From assembly GCF_004138335.1 (NCBI RefSeq), contig NZ_RYFW01000006.1:1-64000 (forward strand): a stretch of 64,000 bases of DNA, written 5' to 3'. The notes beneath the pieces are model-generated. The model ran no database searches and was not told the DNA's origin. It worked only from the letters and a program-made list of their open reading frames with translations. A program made the position numbers and the translations under genes. The stretch is from Peristeroidobacter agariperforans. Lineage in GTDB: Bacteria; Pseudomonadota; Gammaproteobacteria; Steroidobacterales; Steroidobacteraceae. This document shows positions 16,593 through 26,677 of this stretch, piece by piece (the stretch's first letter is position 1; every line of letters begins with the position of its first letter).

Positions 16593-17129
16593 CTATGCAG
16601 CCGGCTGCACGACATCGCCCGAGGCGGCCGCGTGAGTCAGCATCTCCATCTCTTCGACGCACAGCACGCGATTCGCGGCCAGGATGATCACGAACTTGCC
16701 GCGCACCTTGCCCATGCCTTCGATGAAGTCGGCGCGGATCGAGGCGCCGAAGCTCGGCGCCGGCTCGATCTCGGTGCCGGGAATTTCGAGCACTTCGTTC
16801 ACGGCATCGACGACCACGCCGATGACGTGACTTTCGTCCTCGACGCGCGTCTCGACGATCACGATGCAGGTCTTCTTGGTCACAGCCGCGCTCGGCCGAC
16901 CGAAGCGCGCGCACAGATCGACGACCGGCACCGCTGCGCCACGCAGATTGACGACGCCGCGGATGAACGCCGGCATCATCGGAATTTCGGTGGGCGCCGA
17001 GTACTCCAGGATTTCCTTGATCGACAGAATGCCGAGCGCGAAGGTCTCGCGCCCCAGCACAAAGGTCAGGTATTGATTCAAGTCGTGCCGGCGCTCGGCG
17101 TCGTCCACGATCTCAGCAGTCTTGCTCAT
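16593..17129 (-). CDS. cheW: Chemotaxis coupling protein CheW
   Basis: The protein has 178 residues with the SH3-like CheW fold. It has [71 protein letters not shown] and a final [16 protein letters not shown] segment. It bridges MCP tips and CheA. It lies between the MCP at 17139 (9 bp) and the soluble MCP-like gene (11 bp) in the operon. Confidence 0.95.
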   Translation of the reverse strand: MSKTAEIVDDAERRHDLNQYLTFVLGRETFALGILSIKEILEYSAPTEIPMMPAFIRGVVNLRGAAVPVVDLCARFGRPSAAVTKKTCIVIVETRVEDESHVIGVVVDAVNEVLEIPGTEIEPAPSFGASIRADFIEGMGKVRGKFVIILAANRVLCVEEMEMLTHAAASGDVVQPAA

Positions 17130-17138
17130 CGTCTGCTC

Positions 17139-18836
17139 CTAGAAGCGCACGAACTGATCCAGCGGGACGCTGTGATCGTGGCCGTTCGCCCTACCATTGC
17201 CATGAGCGTGCGCAGTCATCGCAACGGCGGCGGCAGCGGGAACTTCCACCGGCTGCTTGGTCGCCCAGCTCGACGGCATGCGGTTGGCGCGCACCGCAGG
17301 TCTCACCGCGGGCTCGCTCGGCTTGCCGGAGCTCGAGCCCTCGACCCTGAAGAAAGAGATCGCCGCCTGCAGCTGTTGCGCCTGGGTGCTCATCTCCTCG
17401 GAGGTTGCGGCCAGCTCTTCGCTCGACGACGCGTTCTGCTGCGTCAGTTGCGACAACTGCGTCATCGCGGTGTTGATCTGTCCGACGCCCGAGGACTGCT
17501 CCTGGCTCGCCGCAGTGATTTCCTGCACCAGCTCGGAGGTCTTGCGAATGGCAGGGACCATTTCATCGAGCAGCTTGCCGGCGCGCTCCGCGAGCTCGAC
17601 CGACGAGCCAGCGACTTCGCCGATCTCTTGAGCGGCAACTTGCGAACGTTCCGCGAGCTTGCGCACTTCAGCGGCAACGACCGCGAAGCCCTTGCCATGC
17701 TCGCCGGCGCGAGCCGCTTCGATGGCCGCGTTCAGCGCCAGCAGGTTTGTTTGATAAGCGATGTCGTCGATGATCGAGATCTTCTGCGCGATCTGCTTCA
17801 TCGCCTCGACCGTTTGACGCACCGCCTGTCCGCCCTCGGCGGCTTCAGACGCGGCCTTGCTCGCCATCTGGTCGGTGACCTTGGCGTTGTCGGTGTTCTG
17901 GCTGATCGACGCCGTCATCTGCTCGACCGAAGCCGAGGTCTCCTCGACACTGGCCGCCTGCTCGGTAGACGCTTGCGACAACGACTGCGCCGTCGCGGAC
18001 ATTTCTTCCGAGGCGCTGGTCAAGGTATCCGCCGACGAGCGCACTTCGCCGACCACTTGCGACAGCTTCTCGGTCATCGTGCTGATCGCGTGTAACAACA
18101 TGCCGGCTTCGTCACGTGAATTTGCAGTGACGCGCGCCGTCAGGTCGCCTTCGGCCATGCGGTTCGCAACCGACGCGGCCAGGCTGATGGGGCGCGTGAT
18201 CGACAACGTCACCCACACACCGGCGATGAGCGCCAGGACCGCGGCGATCACGGCGCCGGACAGCATCAACTTGCTGGCTTCGAGATAGGTCTGTTCCGCC
18301 TCTTCGCCTGCGTCAGCGACCGAGCCCTTCTGATAGTCGAAATAAGCATCGGTCACGGCTTGCGTGGCGTCGCGAGCTTCGCGCTGTTCAGTTCGCAGCC
18401 AGCGCAGCGCCTCGTCTTTCTTGCCCGCCTGCAACAGCTCGACCAGCGCGTCCTGCGCTTTCGAGTAGTCCTCGCGCACGCGGCTCACCTCGGCCAGTTT
18501 ATCTATGCCGGTCTGGCCCACGCTGTTCGATCTCAGCGTCTCGATGATCTGGTCGTTGCGCTCGCGCACGGCCAGCATCTGCTGCACGCTCTTCTCGAAT
18601 TGCCTGGCGTCGCTTGCGAGCAACTGATCGCGCGCCAGCAGTCCCAGCGTCTCGGCATTACGCTGCAGCTCCTGCGCCAGCTCCATCTTGGGAGTGCGGT
18701 TGTTGACGATTTCATCGGTGCTGGCTTTCATCAGCTTGAAGCTGTCGATCCCGATGTAGGTGACCGCGCCCAGCAGTACCAGGATGAGCCCGAAGCTCAA
18801 TCCCAGGCGAATTCCTATCTTCAGATTACGAAACAT
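17139..18836 (-). CDS. Methyl-accepting chemotaxis protein
   Basis: The protein has 565 residues with membrane segments at about 11-33 and 193-214, a periplasmic four-helix-bundle sensor, HAMP, and a signalling domain with [20 protein letters not shown]. The signalling half is nearly identical to the MCP at 13397, including [26 protein letters not shown] and SSEELAAT. The tail ends in LDQFVRF. It is the first receptor after cheA and is probably a direct partner of this CheA/CheW pair. The sensor domain differs clearly from its paralogue, so the ligands probably differ. Confidence 0.93.
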   Translation of the reverse strand: MFRNLKIGIRLGLSFGLILVLLGAVTYIGIDSFKLMKASTDEIVNNRTPKMELAQELQRNAETLGLLARDQLLASDARQFEKSVQQMLAVRERNDQIIETLRSNSVGQTGIDKLAEVSRVREDYSKAQDALVELLQAGKKDEALRWLRTEQREARDATQAVTDAYFDYQKGSVADAGEEAEQTYLEASKLMLSGAVIAAVLALIAGVWVTLSITRPISLAASVANRMAEGDLTARVTANSRDEAGMLLHAISTMTEKLSQVVGEVRSSADTLTSASEEMSATAQSLSQASTEQAASVEETSASVEQMTASISQNTDNAKVTDQMASKAASEAAEGGQAVRQTVEAMKQIAQKISIIDDIAYQTNLLALNAAIEAARAGEHGKGFAVVAAEVRKLAERSQVAAQEIGEVAGSSVELAERAGKLLDEMVPAIRKTSELVQEITAASQEQSSGVGQINTAMTQLSQLTQQNASSSEELAATSEEMSTQAQQLQAAISFFRVEGSSSGKPSEPAVRPAVRANRMPSSWATKQPVEVPAAAAVAMTAHAHGNGRANGHDHSVPLDQFVRF

Positions 18837-18852
18837 GAAATCTCTCCGGAAA

Positions 18853-20829
18853 TCAGTCCATGAGTGCGCGGCGAGGCGCGGCTTGGGTCTGGCGTGTGTT
18901 CAAACACAGATCGAGCAGGCTGGTCACGTCAAGAATCAACGCCAGCTGGCCCGTCCCGAGGATGGTCGAACCGCCGATGCCCCGGATCCGGCTGAACAGC
19001 CGCGACAGCGGCTTGATCACCGCCTGCATCTCGCCGAGCAGGTCATCGACGACGATGCCGATGCGCTGGCCGGCGCAACGGATCACCACGATGCTTTCGC
19101 GGCGCGAGGCAGATGATCGGAGAGAAAACATTTCACGCAGGCGCACGAACGGCAGCACCGCGCCGCGCAGATTGATGTAACGCTGGTCGCCATCGGCCGA
19201 GCGATGCTCATCGCCGAGCTCGACGCACTCTTCGACCAGCTCCAGCGGAATCACGAAAGACGAGTTGCCCACGCCGACCAGGAAGCCGTCGATGATGGCG
19301 AGCGTCAGCGGCAGGCGAATCCGCACAGTCGTGCCCTCGCCTTCCTTGCTGTCCAGTTCCACCGTGCCGCGCAGCGCGTTGACGTTGCGTTTGACCACGT
19401 CCATGCCGACGCCGCGCCCGGACAGGTTCGTCACCTGCTCCGCCGTCGAGAAGCCGGGTTCGAAGATCAACGCGAACGCTTCGCTGTCGGTCAGCGAGCT
19501 GCCATCGGTGATCAGGCCGCGCTCGATCGCCTTGGCGATGATGCGCTCACGCTTCAAGCCGCCGCCGTCGTCGGCGACTTCAATGACGACCGAGCCGGAG
19601 TCGTGATACGCATCCAGGCGCACCACGCCTTCGACGTTCTTGCCGCGCGAACGGCGCACCTCGGCGGTCTCGATGCCGTGATCGATGGCGTTGCGCACCA
19701 GGTGCGTCAACGGATCGGTGATGCTCTCGATCAAGGTCTTGTCGAGCTCGGTTTCGGCGCCGCCGGTCTCGAGCCGGATCTCCTTGCCGATCTCACGGGC
19801 CACGTCGCGCACGATGCGCTGGAAGCGCGAGAACGTCGGCCCGATCTGCACCATGCGCAGCTTGAGCGCCTGATCGCGCACTTCTTCGACGAGGCGCGCC
19901 AGGCGCAGCGTCGATTCGTTGAGTTCGGAGAGGCCCGCTTTACGAGCGGTAATCGTCGTGGTGGCGCCGGCCGTGACCAGCTCGCCGATCAGATCGATGA
20001 GCTTGTCGAGCTTGTCGCCGTCGACACGCAGCGAGCGGCTGTCGCTGCTCTTGCTGGCCTTGCTCTCTTTAGTATCGGCCTCGCGCCTGTCGGCCACGAC
20101 TTCGCTGGCCGCCGTCCCTTTCTGACGAACTTGCAGTGTGCAGTCATCGCGCACGAACTCGAACGCAGCTTCGATGCGCTGCTGGCTCTCGCTGCTGGCG
20201 AGCTCGATTTCGAAGCCCAGATAACACGCCTCGGCATCGAACTCTTCCGCGCCCGGCAGACGCTCGGTCAACAACTTCAGCGCTACGATGTCGCCGAGCG
20301 TGCCGAGGTAACGGATGAACGACAGCGGGTCCATGCCATTGCGCAGGACCTCAGCGTGAAACTGCACGTGGATCCGCCAGAGCGCGTGGCCTGCGGCCGG
20401 CGCAACGGGAGTGGTCGAGGCAGTCGTATGAGCTGCGGCCGGGCCACCCGCGCGTGCGCTCAGTTTCTGCAGCAGGCTCTCACCCCTGGTGGCCAGTTGG
20501 ACGTCGTCGGATTTGCCGTCGGCGACGGCATTCACCAGATGTTCGATGTGGTCGCGGCATTCGAGCAGGATTGCAGCAAGCGCCCGGTCCATCTGCAGCG
20601 TGTTGGCGCGTACCCGATCCAATACGCTTTCGACCACATGAGTGAAGGCGACGATGCCGTCCAGGCCGAACAGACCGGACGAGCCTTTGATGGTGTGGGC
20701 CGCACGAAAAATGGAGTTGACGGCTTCGGCGCCGGTCTCGCCCTGCTCGCACTCGAGCAAGGCAGCTTCCATCTCGCGCAACAGCTCGCGGCTTTCCGCG
20801 ATGAAAGTAGGCAATGCCGAGTCGGTCAT
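18853..20829 (-). CDS. cheA: Chemotaxis histidine kinase CheA
   Basis: The protein has 658 residues from ATG 20829, which overlaps the STAS gene stop (ATGA). In order it has an Hpt domain with phospho-His H45 ([12 protein letters not shown]), a P2-like region (about 145-250), a dimerisation helix pair ([15 protein letters not shown]), an HATPase with the N box [11 protein letters not shown], and G boxes VADDGGGL and [10 protein letters not shown] CheW-like C-terminal domain ends at [18 protein letters not shown]. All catalytic motifs look intact. It autophosphorylates under MCP control and feeds CheY, CheB and possibly the REC-EAL protein. Confidence 0.95.
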   Translation of the reverse strand: MTDSALPTFIAESRELLREMEAALLECEQGETGAEAVNSIFRAAHTIKGSSGLFGLDGIVAFTHVVESVLDRVRANTLQMDRALAAILLECRDHIEHLVNAVADGKSDDVQLATRGESLLQKLSARAGGPAAAHTTASTTPVAPAAGHALWRIHVQFHAEVLRNGMDPLSFIRYLGTLGDIVALKLLTERLPGAEEFDAEACYLGFEIELASSESQQRIEAAFEFVRDDCTLQVRQKGTAASEVVADRREADTKESKASKSSDSRSLRVDGDKLDKLIDLIGELVTAGATTTITARKAGLSELNESTLRLARLVEEVRDQALKLRMVQIGPTFSRFQRIVRDVAREIGKEIRLETGGAETELDKTLIESITDPLTHLVRNAIDHGIETAEVRRSRGKNVEGVVRLDAYHDSGSVVIEVADDGGGLKRERIIAKAIERGLITDGSSLTDSEAFALIFEPGFSTAEQVTNLSGRGVGMDVVKRNVNALRGTVELDSKEGEGTTVRIRLPLTLAIIDGFLVGVGNSSFVIPLELVEECVELGDEHRSADGDQRYINLRGAVLPFVRLREMFSLRSSASRRESIVVIRCAGQRIGIVVDDLLGEMQAVIKPLSRLFSRIRGIGGSTILGTGQLALILDVTSLLDLCLNTRQTQAAPRRALMD

Positions 20830-21134
20830 GCTGCGGCCTGCGTCGGGTCGGTCGTTAGGGCGACGTTGCAGAGATCGAGCACTTCGGCCACGCACTCGCT
20901 CGGGCGCACCACGTCGAGACGATGACCATTCGCCTCCACCATGCGGCGAGCCATCAACACGAGCTGCAAGCCGGCGGTGTCGAACTCGGTCACCTCCGAC
21001 AGATCCAGATTCACATCGCCAGCGTGCGTACGCACCGAGGCGAGCAGAGTCTGCGCAACTTCATTGGCGCGGTAGATGGTCATGTCGCCATCCACGCGCA
21101 GCTCGCCTATCGAAAGTTTCTGATCAAGGTCCAT
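20826..21134 (-). CDS. STAS-domain protein of the chemosensory operon
   Basis: This 102-residue protein has a single STAS fold like anti-sigma-factor antagonists: strands with LSIGELRVDGDMTIY, then VNLDLSEVTEFDTAGLQLVLMARRM with the potential phosphorylatable region S/T near EFDTAG, then LDVVRPSECV. It is the first gene of the operon and overlaps cheA by four bases. STAS proteins at the head of che operons are known from alternative chemosensory systems. The role here is unproven but may be to couple the array to another partner. Confidence 0.85.
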   Translation of the reverse strand: MDLDQKLSIGELRVDGDMTIYRANEVAQTLLASVRTHAGDVNLDLSEVTEFDTAGLQLVLMARRMVEANGHRLDVVRPSECVAEVLDLCNVALTTDPTQAAA

Positions 21135-21355
21135 CGTTTAGTCCTTCGGCTCCACGGTACGTATCGGCCGGTAACCGCGATGGATGAAGCGCGGAGAATC
21201 CCTGAATGTCCTGCGGGCAGGCCACCCTGGTGCTTATGAGACATCGCCCTGAGCCACTCGGGTGCGACTGTGCTGTACGTCCGCCGCGGTAATTGATTCT
21301 TCTATCGCGGCCGTCGTAGGGTTAGGTTGTTGTTGAAACCGTTCACGGAAGCCAC

Positions 21356-21997
21356 ATGACCTCATTGCAAATCGTCGGGCGACGCAGCTCGCATTTCACT
21401 CGCATCGCTCGCATCTTCGCCGAGGAACTCGGCCTGCCCTACGAAGTCGTGCCCATCTACGACATGACGGCGCAGGATTCATCGATCTATGCGAACAACC
21501 CCGCGCTGAAGCTGCCCATCCTGCGCAGCGGCGAGGAAGTAGTGTTCGGCACTGAGAATATTTGTCGCGCACTGGCGGGTCGCGCGCAAAAATCAGTCGC
21601 GGTCGTGTGGCCGGAGCAGCTTCGGGGCAATGTTTCGCGGAATGCTCAGGAACTGGTCTGGCATTGCATGAGCACGCAGGTGCAGATCGTGTTCGGTACC
21701 GCGATCGCCAAGCTGCCAGCGGACAACCTCTTTTTCGAGAAGGCGCGGCTCGGCTATGCGGGCGCGCTCGGGTGGCTGGATGCTCACGTGTCGGACGCGC
21801 TGAATGCGCTGCCTGCCTCGCGCCAGTTGAGCATGTTCGAGGCTTCCCTGTTCTGCATGATCGAGCATCTCCACTTTCGCCAGACCTTGCCGGTCGAGCA
21901 GTACTCGAATCTCGAAGCCTTCAGGAAATCCTTCGCGGAGCGCCCGTCGGCACAACGCACGGTTTATCAGTTCGATGTGCCGCCCGGTAAGGGCTGA
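21356..21997 (+). CDS. Glutathione S-transferase-like protein
   Basis: The protein has 213 residues. The N-terminal thioredoxin-like domain (1-78) has RRSSHFTRIARIFAEELGLPYEVVP, the cis-Pro segment LKLPILRSGEEVVFGTENICRAL, and a helical C-terminal domain. It lacks a recognisable catalytic Cys/Ser beyond RRSSHF at residues 9-14. It is more divergent than the GST at 5798. The 3' end overlaps the ROK gene tail convergently (21967-21997). Function beyond the GST fold is unclear. Confidence 0.75.
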   Translation: MTSLQIVGRRSSHFTRIARIFAEELGLPYEVVPIYDMTAQDSSIYANNPALKLPILRSGEEVVFGTENICRALAGRAQKSVAVVWPEQLRGNVSRNAQELVWHCMSTQVQIVFGTAIAKLPADNLFFEKARLGYAGALGWLDAHVSDALNALPASRQLSMFEASLFCMIEHLHFRQTLPVEQYSNLEAFRKSFAERPSAQRTVYQFDVPPGKG

Positions 21998-22935
21998 TCA
22001 TCAACGGACGCAAGCGCTCGCTCGGCCAGCAGGAACGCACCGGCAATCCCGGCTTGCGTTCCCAGCTGGGGACCGCAGATGTACGAATCGAGGGCGCCGG
22101 GTTGACTCAATGGCTCGAGATAGCCTTTGAGCGTTTGCGCGGCCGCGGCGCGGATATGAGGAAGTAGCAGGCCATTGGCCATCACGCCGCCTCCGAAAAC
22201 TACGCGCTCCACGGAGAGCACGAGGGCAATCGTAGCGACGAGTTGACCGAGATAGCCGCCGATGATGGACCACGCTTCGTGGTGCGGCGGCAGGGCATCG
22301 AGCTGGCTGCGCCAGCGCGCCTGGATCGCACGACCGCTCGCGAGTCCTTCCAGACAATCGCCATGAAACGGGCACACGCCGGGAAAATCCTGATCTCGCG
22401 CGTCTCGGCGCACGAAAATATGCCCCATCTCGGCGTGCATCAGTCGGCGCATCCTCAAATCGTGGGGCGCAACGCCCCCGCCGATACCGGTGCCGACGGT
22501 GACGTAGGCGATCGAGCCCAGGCCGCGTCCCGCCCCGAGCTGCCACTCCGCCAATGCAGCGGCTGACACATCCGTATCGATCGATACCGGCGCAGCGAAA
22601 CGCGACCGCAGCGGCTTCAACAGATCGACGCCGGACCAACCCGCTTTCGGCGTTGCCAGCATTTGTCCGTACCCTGGCCCATGAACACGCAAATCGATGG
22701 GCCCGAAACAAGCGAAGCCGAACGCCGCGATCGGCCCGAATTTCTGTGCCGCTGTGCTGAAAAACTCGACGCACGCAGCCAAGGTCGACGCCGCGCTCGC
22801 CGTCGGCAGGACGACACTGTCGAGCACGTCTTGCGACGAGGCCCCGAGCGCGCACACAAACTTGGTTCCGCCGCCTTCGATCGCTCCGTACAACAAGGCG
22901 CCTGCTCCCCGAGCGACTTTCGATGAGGTCCTCAA
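21967..22935 (-). CDS. ROK-family fructokinase
   Basis: The protein has 322 residues. It has the ATP-phosphate motif AIEGGGTKFVCAL near residue 18, then SIDTDVSAAALAEWQLGAG, VGTGIGGGV and the catalytic/zinc region GHIFVRRD followed by CPFHGDCLEGLASG. The H/C-rich zinc signature is typical of ROK fructokinases such as Mak and Bacillus YdhR-type enzymes. The likely reaction is ATP-dependent phosphorylation of fructose (or mannose) to the 6-phosphate in the cytoplasm. Convergent with the upstream GST and divergent from the kinase gene at 23075. Confidence 0.88.
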   Translation of the reverse strand: MRTSSKVARGAGALLYGAIEGGGTKFVCALGASSQDVLDSVVLPTASAASTLAACVEFFSTAAQKFGPIAAFGFACFGPIDLRVHGPGYGQMLATPKAGWSGVDLLKPLRSRFAAPVSIDTDVSAAALAEWQLGAGRGLGSIAYVTVGTGIGGGVAPHDLRMRRLMHAEMGHIFVRRDARDQDFPGVCPFHGDCLEGLASGRAIQARWRSQLDALPPHHEAWSIIGGYLGQLVATIALVLSVERVVFGGGVMANGLLLPHIRAAAAQTLKGYLEPLSQPGALDSYICGPQLGTQAGIAGAFLLAERALASVDDQPLPGGTSN

Positions 22936-23074
22936 TATAGCCTGTCAGGCCGGCGTGAACCGCATCACTCAGGCCGCTTCGGCAATCCCTCACTTGAGGT
23001 GAACGGCCTCTCAGTTCAGCAATGCACGCAGGTCTGGACCCTCATGGCACGGCTGCCACGGCCGAAGAGCTAGC

Positions 23075-24718
23075 ATGTCTTCCCAAAGTTCCCTCTCGAC
23101 TGGCCCGGAATCCGCTGTTGTGGCCAATGCCGAGGCGGGGGCTCTGCGTATCCCGATTCCGTTGAACGAGCCGTCACGCCTGCTGGCTTTGCAGTCCTAC
23201 GACATCATGGACAGCGGCCGGGAGCCGGGCTACGACGACATCGCCCTGCTCGCTTCCCGGATCTGTCACACGCCCATGGCGTTGATCACGCTGATCAACG
23301 AAGACCGGCAGTGGTTCAAATCCAAAGTCGGGTTGGAGGTTACGGAGACACCGAGAGAGCTGGCGTTCTGCGCGCACGCCATCCTGGAGCCGGACAAAGT
23401 TCTGACCGTCGCCGATGCCAGGCTCGATACCCGCTTCTCTGCAAATCCCTTCGTCACCGGTGATCCGCATATTCGCTTTTATGCGGGCGCGCCGCTGCTG
23501 TCCGCAGAGGGGCATGCACTCGGCACTTTGTGCGTCATCGATCGAGAGCCTCGGCACCTGCCGCCCGAACAGAGGGACGCCCTCCTCGCCTTGTCACGCC
23601 AGGTCATGGCGCTGATGGAGGAACGTCGCACGTCGGCTGCGCTGCGCGGAGCGATGCAAGCCCTGACTCGCAGCGAAGCGTTGTTTCGAGAAGCCTATGA
23701 GAACGCGCCCATCGGCATCGCGCTGGTGTCGCCCGAAGGCGAGTGGCTGCGGGTGAATCAGTCACTGTGTGACATGCTAGGTTACGCGGCCGATGAACTG
23801 ACGCGCACTACTTTCCAAGCTATTACGCACCCCGAGGATCTGGAGTCCGACCTGCTGCTGGTGCGGCGGATGCTGGCCCGAGAGATTCGCAGTTATCAAA
23901 TGGAGAAGCGCTACCTGCACCGGACCGGGCACGCCGTGTGGGCGCTGTTGAGCGTGTCGCTCGTGTGGGACAAGCAGCGACCGCTTTATTTCATCTCGCA
24001 GATCCAGGACATCACCGAACGCAAGAACATCGAGCGCGGCAAAGCCGAGTTCCTGACGATGGTGAGTCACGAGCTGCGCACGCCGGTGACGGCGCTGCGT
24101 GGCGCGTTGGGAATTCTGGCGGCGGGCGCTGCCGGTGACTTGCCGCCCAAGGCACAGGCGCTGACCGCACTCGCCGATCGCAATGCCGATCGATTGCACC
24201 GCCTGGTGAACGACATTCTGGACGTCGAGAAGATCGAGTCGGGCGCATTCGGCTATCGCCGCACCGACATCGATTTGAATCAGCTGGTGACGCAGGCTGC
24301 CGTGGAGCTCAGGCCCTACGCCGACCAGTATCACGTCAAGATCGACGTGCGCTCGGACCTGCCCCGCGCCTTCCTGCACGCCGACGCCGATCGGTTGATG
24401 CAAGTGCTGGCGAATCTGATTTCGAACGCGGTCAAACACTCACCCTCGGGCGGCACCATCGACGTGCACGTCACCCGCACCGATCAAAGCATCCGGGTCA
24501 ACGTCACCGACCGCGGTGATGGTATTCCCGAAGAGTTCCGCCGCGATATCTTCGAGAAGTTCGCACAGGCCAACTGGACCGCGACCAACCGCAAGGGCGG
24601 CTCCGGCCTCGGCCTCAACATCAGCCGCGCGATCATCCAGCACCACGGCGGTGTCCTGGCTTTCGAGACTGAAGTGGGCGTCGGCTCGACCTTCTATTTC
24701 GAGCTGCCCATTCTCTAG
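23075..24718 (+). CDS. GAF-PAS sensor histidine kinase
   Basis: The protein has 547 residues and no transmembrane segment. A GAF domain (about 35-185) contains ARICHTPMALITLIN-like and CVIDREPR motifs. A PAS domain with PAC (about 200-318) ends in ISQIQDITERK. HisKA follows with H332 (MVSHELRTPVTALRG). The HATPase has N box LISNAVKHS and G boxes DRGDGIPEEF and GGSGLGLNISRAI. It is a cytosolic sensor kinase with no response regulator beside it, so the partner is unknown. Its stop overlaps the convergent gene at 24715 by four bases. Confidence 0.92.
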   Translation: MSSQSSLSTGPESAVVANAEAGALRIPIPLNEPSRLLALQSYDIMDSGREPGYDDIALLASRICHTPMALITLINEDRQWFKSKVGLEVTETPRELAFCAHAILEPDKVLTVADARLDTRFSANPFVTGDPHIRFYAGAPLLSAEGHALGTLCVIDREPRHLPPEQRDALLALSRQVMALMEERRTSAALRGAMQALTRSEALFREAYENAPIGIALVSPEGEWLRVNQSLCDMLGYAADELTRTTFQAITHPEDLESDLLLVRRMLAREIRSYQMEKRYLHRTGHAVWALLSVSLVWDKQRPLYFISQIQDITERKNIERGKAEFLTMVSHELRTPVTALRGALGILAAGAAGDLPPKAQALTALADRNADRLHRLVNDILDVEKIESGAFGYRRTDIDLNQLVTQAAVELRPYADQYHVKIDVRSDLPRAFLHADADRLMQVLANLISNAVKHSPSGGTIDVHVTRTDQSIRVNVTDRGDGIPEEFRRDIFEKFAQANWTATNRKGGSGLGLNISRAIIQHHGGVLAFETEVGVGSTFYFELPIL

Positions 24719-25188
24719 ATAAACCCGATCATCCGACCCGCCATCGCGACGCTGAACCACGCGGCGAGCGAGATGCCGACACTGGCGCGCGCAAATGTCG
24801 GCGCCGGGGTTGTCTGCGCCGCCGCCTTGCGGAACAACGCAAGCTGCACAATCACCGCCACGAAGAACAGCATCATCTTCAAGCGGAACGCTGGATTGTA
24901 GAAATACAGCTTCGGCGTGGCGATGAACATTAATGTGCCGCTCAGTGCGGTGAGCGCGAGGCCCACCCACACCAGCTTGGTCGCTTCCCTGGCGATATTC
25001 GTCAATGGCTGCTGTTTGAACGCCAGGCCGACCAGGTGCAGGCTGATGAGCACCAGCGATGCCAGCAGCGCCACCAGCCCCATGACGTGAACGATCTGCA
25101 GGCCGGCGCCGACCAGGTGATCGGTCTTGCTGATCGCGTGGGCCAGCGCGCTGTCCTGCAGCCAGGAAAGGATTTCAAACGTCGTCAT
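24715..25188 (-). CDS. Four-helix membrane protein (DUF6644-like), paralogue B
   Basis: This 157-residue protein has four hydrophobic helices (about 28-50, 68-88, 104-122 and 136-155). It begins ILSWLQDSALAHAISKTDHLVGAGLQIVHVMG, matching the layout of the upstream gene product (helical N-terminus, His-containing first helix, then the remaining helices). The conserved His in the first membrane helix (IVHVMG) recalls heme-b-ligating four-helix membrane proteins, but this is inference. It starts one base after the stop of the previous gene and is the last gene of the TonB-receptor operon. Function is unknown. Confidence 0.72.
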   Translation of the reverse strand: MTTFEILSWLQDSALAHAISKTDHLVGAGLQIVHVMGLVALLASLVLISLHLVGLAFKQQPLTNIAREATKLVWVGLALTALSGTLMFIATPKLYFYNPAFRLKMMLFFVAVIVQLALFRKAAAQTTPAPTFARASVGISLAAWFSVAMAGRMIGFI

Positions 25189-25189
25189 G

Positions 25190-25693
25190 TCAGCCCCAGG
25201 TCGGCAGGTAAGGAATCAAACGGCCGCACACCACGACCAGCGTCCACAGCCCGAACGAAGCGACGCCCGCGTAGGCGACACTCGAAGGTAGGATCGTATG
25301 GCTCTCCTGCACCGGCGCACGCTGCGCAGTCACGAACTCGAAATACAGCGCGTTGAGCCCGGCGAAGAACATGAAGATCATCTTTGCGACGAACGCCGGA
25401 CTATCCAGCATGCGGGCCGCCGCCGACCAGAACAGCAGCCCCCCGGAGATGAACACCGCGATGAAGCCCCCGATGACGTACGGACGCAGATGTCTCAGTA
25501 CATCGATCACGGGCACTCGCTTCATGAACAGATTCATCAGGCGCAGATCGGTCAGAAAGATCAGCCCCACCGAGATCGACAAGCCGATGAGGTGAATGCC
25601 TTCGATGATCGGATAGGCATAGCGCGACTCGGCGATGGCCACGCCGATCGCCGACGCCTCGATCTGCTCCGCCAATGCATATAACGTTGACAT
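25190..25693 (-). CDS. Four-helix membrane protein (DUF6644-like), paralogue A
   Basis: This 167-residue protein has membrane helices at about 30-48, 70-92, 102-120 and 137-160. The N-terminus (EASAIGVAIAESRYAYPIIEGIHLIGLSISVG) carries a His in the first helix (EGIHLIG), aligned with IVHVMG of the neighbouring paralogue. Members of this kind often occur as adjacent pairs beside DUF6152 and secreted hypothetical proteins in proteobacteria. A two-subunit membrane module is plausible. Substrate and cofactor are unknown. Confidence 0.72.
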   Translation of the reverse strand: MSTLYALAEQIEASAIGVAIAESRYAYPIIEGIHLIGLSISVGLIFLTDLRLMNLFMKRVPVIDVLRHLRPYVIGGFIAVFISGGLLFWSAAARMLDSPAFVAKMIFMFFAGLNALYFEFVTAQRAPVQESHTILPSSVAYAGVASFGLWTLVVVCGRLIPYLPTWG

Positions 25694-25711
25694 GAAAACG
25701 TCCCGACGGTG

Positions 25712-26677
25712 TCACTTGGCGCCGAGCACGGCGATGTTGCCGAACGGTCCGTTGTTCTCGACGCAGATCCGCTCATAGCGCTCGATCAGCGGCTCCTTGC
25801 CGGCCGGTTGATTCGCAAGCGCCACCTCGTAGTGCCAGCCATCGGGCTCGTCCTGCAGCGAAAATCGACGTGCCGGAATCGTCGCCGTCCACGGGCGAGT
25901 GAACACGGTCGGGTCAGTGATCGTTGCCACGTAGTTATAACGCGTGCCGTCGCTATTGAAGATGTAACGCTCTTCGATGTGTACGTTCTCACTGAAGAAC
26001 TCGCCGGTGCGAGCCAGGCGCGCCTTGGCGTTGTTGTTCGTCACATCGACGACCAACGTGTTGCCTTCCCAGCGGCCGCGCGAGTCGGCGTTCCACAGTT
26101 TGACGTTCTCCGGCAGGTGCGGCTTGCCATCCAGGTGGATGACGCGCGTGCCGGAGTTGAATAGGAACAGCACATAACCGGGGAATTGCCGGATCTCGTA
26201 GCCGTGCCACGTAAACGACTTCGGCACACCCGCCGGCGCGCAACGCGCGAGCGGCTCGATGTACTGCTCCTTGATCGGGTTGTGGAAGTACTTCAGGAAA
26301 TCCTGCTGAACCGCGCGAGCCCACGGTTGGAATGGCACCTCGCCGTCCGCCGGATCGCTCACACGACTCGGCGCACGCTCGGAGCGTGGCGTCTTCGGCG
26401 GGCCGTTGCGTCCCGGATCGCCGGGCACGCCGCCTTGCGGATCGGTCCAGTTGTTGTGATTGGCTATGGTGTTCGACCAATGGCCCTGCACGTCCGGTTG
26501 CCCGTCGGCGAGACGCTTGCCAGTCCATTTCCCCGACTCGATCTGAGTCACGGTCTTTTCGCGTTGAATTCCCGCACCCGTCGGCGGCTGTTGCGCGTGA
26601 GCCTGCGTCCCAGCGAGCAACGCCGCCGCCGTTGCGACCTTCACCAACCAATTCGTGTTCATGCTGTGAGTCATCAT
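25712..26677 (-). CDS. Secreted hypothetical protein, paralogue B
   Basis: The protein has 321 residues with a signal peptide (about 7-28, ending AQAHA-Q). The C-terminal half shares a pattern with the upstream protein: an RGRWEGNTLVVDVTN block, a G-x-F-SENVHIEERYIF block and a TDPTVFTRPWT block. It may be a beta-rich periplasmic or outer-membrane-associated domain. The N-terminal region is Pro/Gly-rich with GQPDVQGHW, also found in related secreted proteins. ATG 26677 overlaps the previous stop (ATGA), so translation is coupled. No catalytic motif is recognised. Confidence 0.75.
   Translation of the reverse strand: MMTHSMNTNWLVKVATAAALLAGTQAHAQQPPTGAGIQREKTVTQIESGKWTGKRLADGQPDVQGHWSNTIANHNNWTDPQGGVPGDPGRNGPPKTPRSERAPSRVSDPADGEVPFQPWARAVQQDFLKYFHNPIKEQYIEPLARCAPAGVPKSFTWHGYEIRQFPGYVLFLFNSGTRVIHLDGKPHLPENVKLWNADSRGRWEGNTLVVDVTNNNAKARLARTGEFFSENVHIEERYIFNSDGTRYNYVATITDPTVFTRPWTATIPARRFSLQDEPDGWHYEVALANQPAGKEPLIERYERICVENNGPFGNIAVLGAK

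Noticed and set aside
15580-16914. Extended 444-residue version of the soluble MCP-like protein starting inside cheW
   Set aside because: The extra N-terminal residues are Arg-rich out-of-frame cheW sequence. GTG 16581 gives a proper start just after the CheW stop.
19204-20925. Long plus-strand open frame of 573 residues inside cheA
   Set aside because: It is antisense to a CheA with all motifs intact, rich in Arg, Asp and His, and has no domain. It is a shadow of high-GC codon use.
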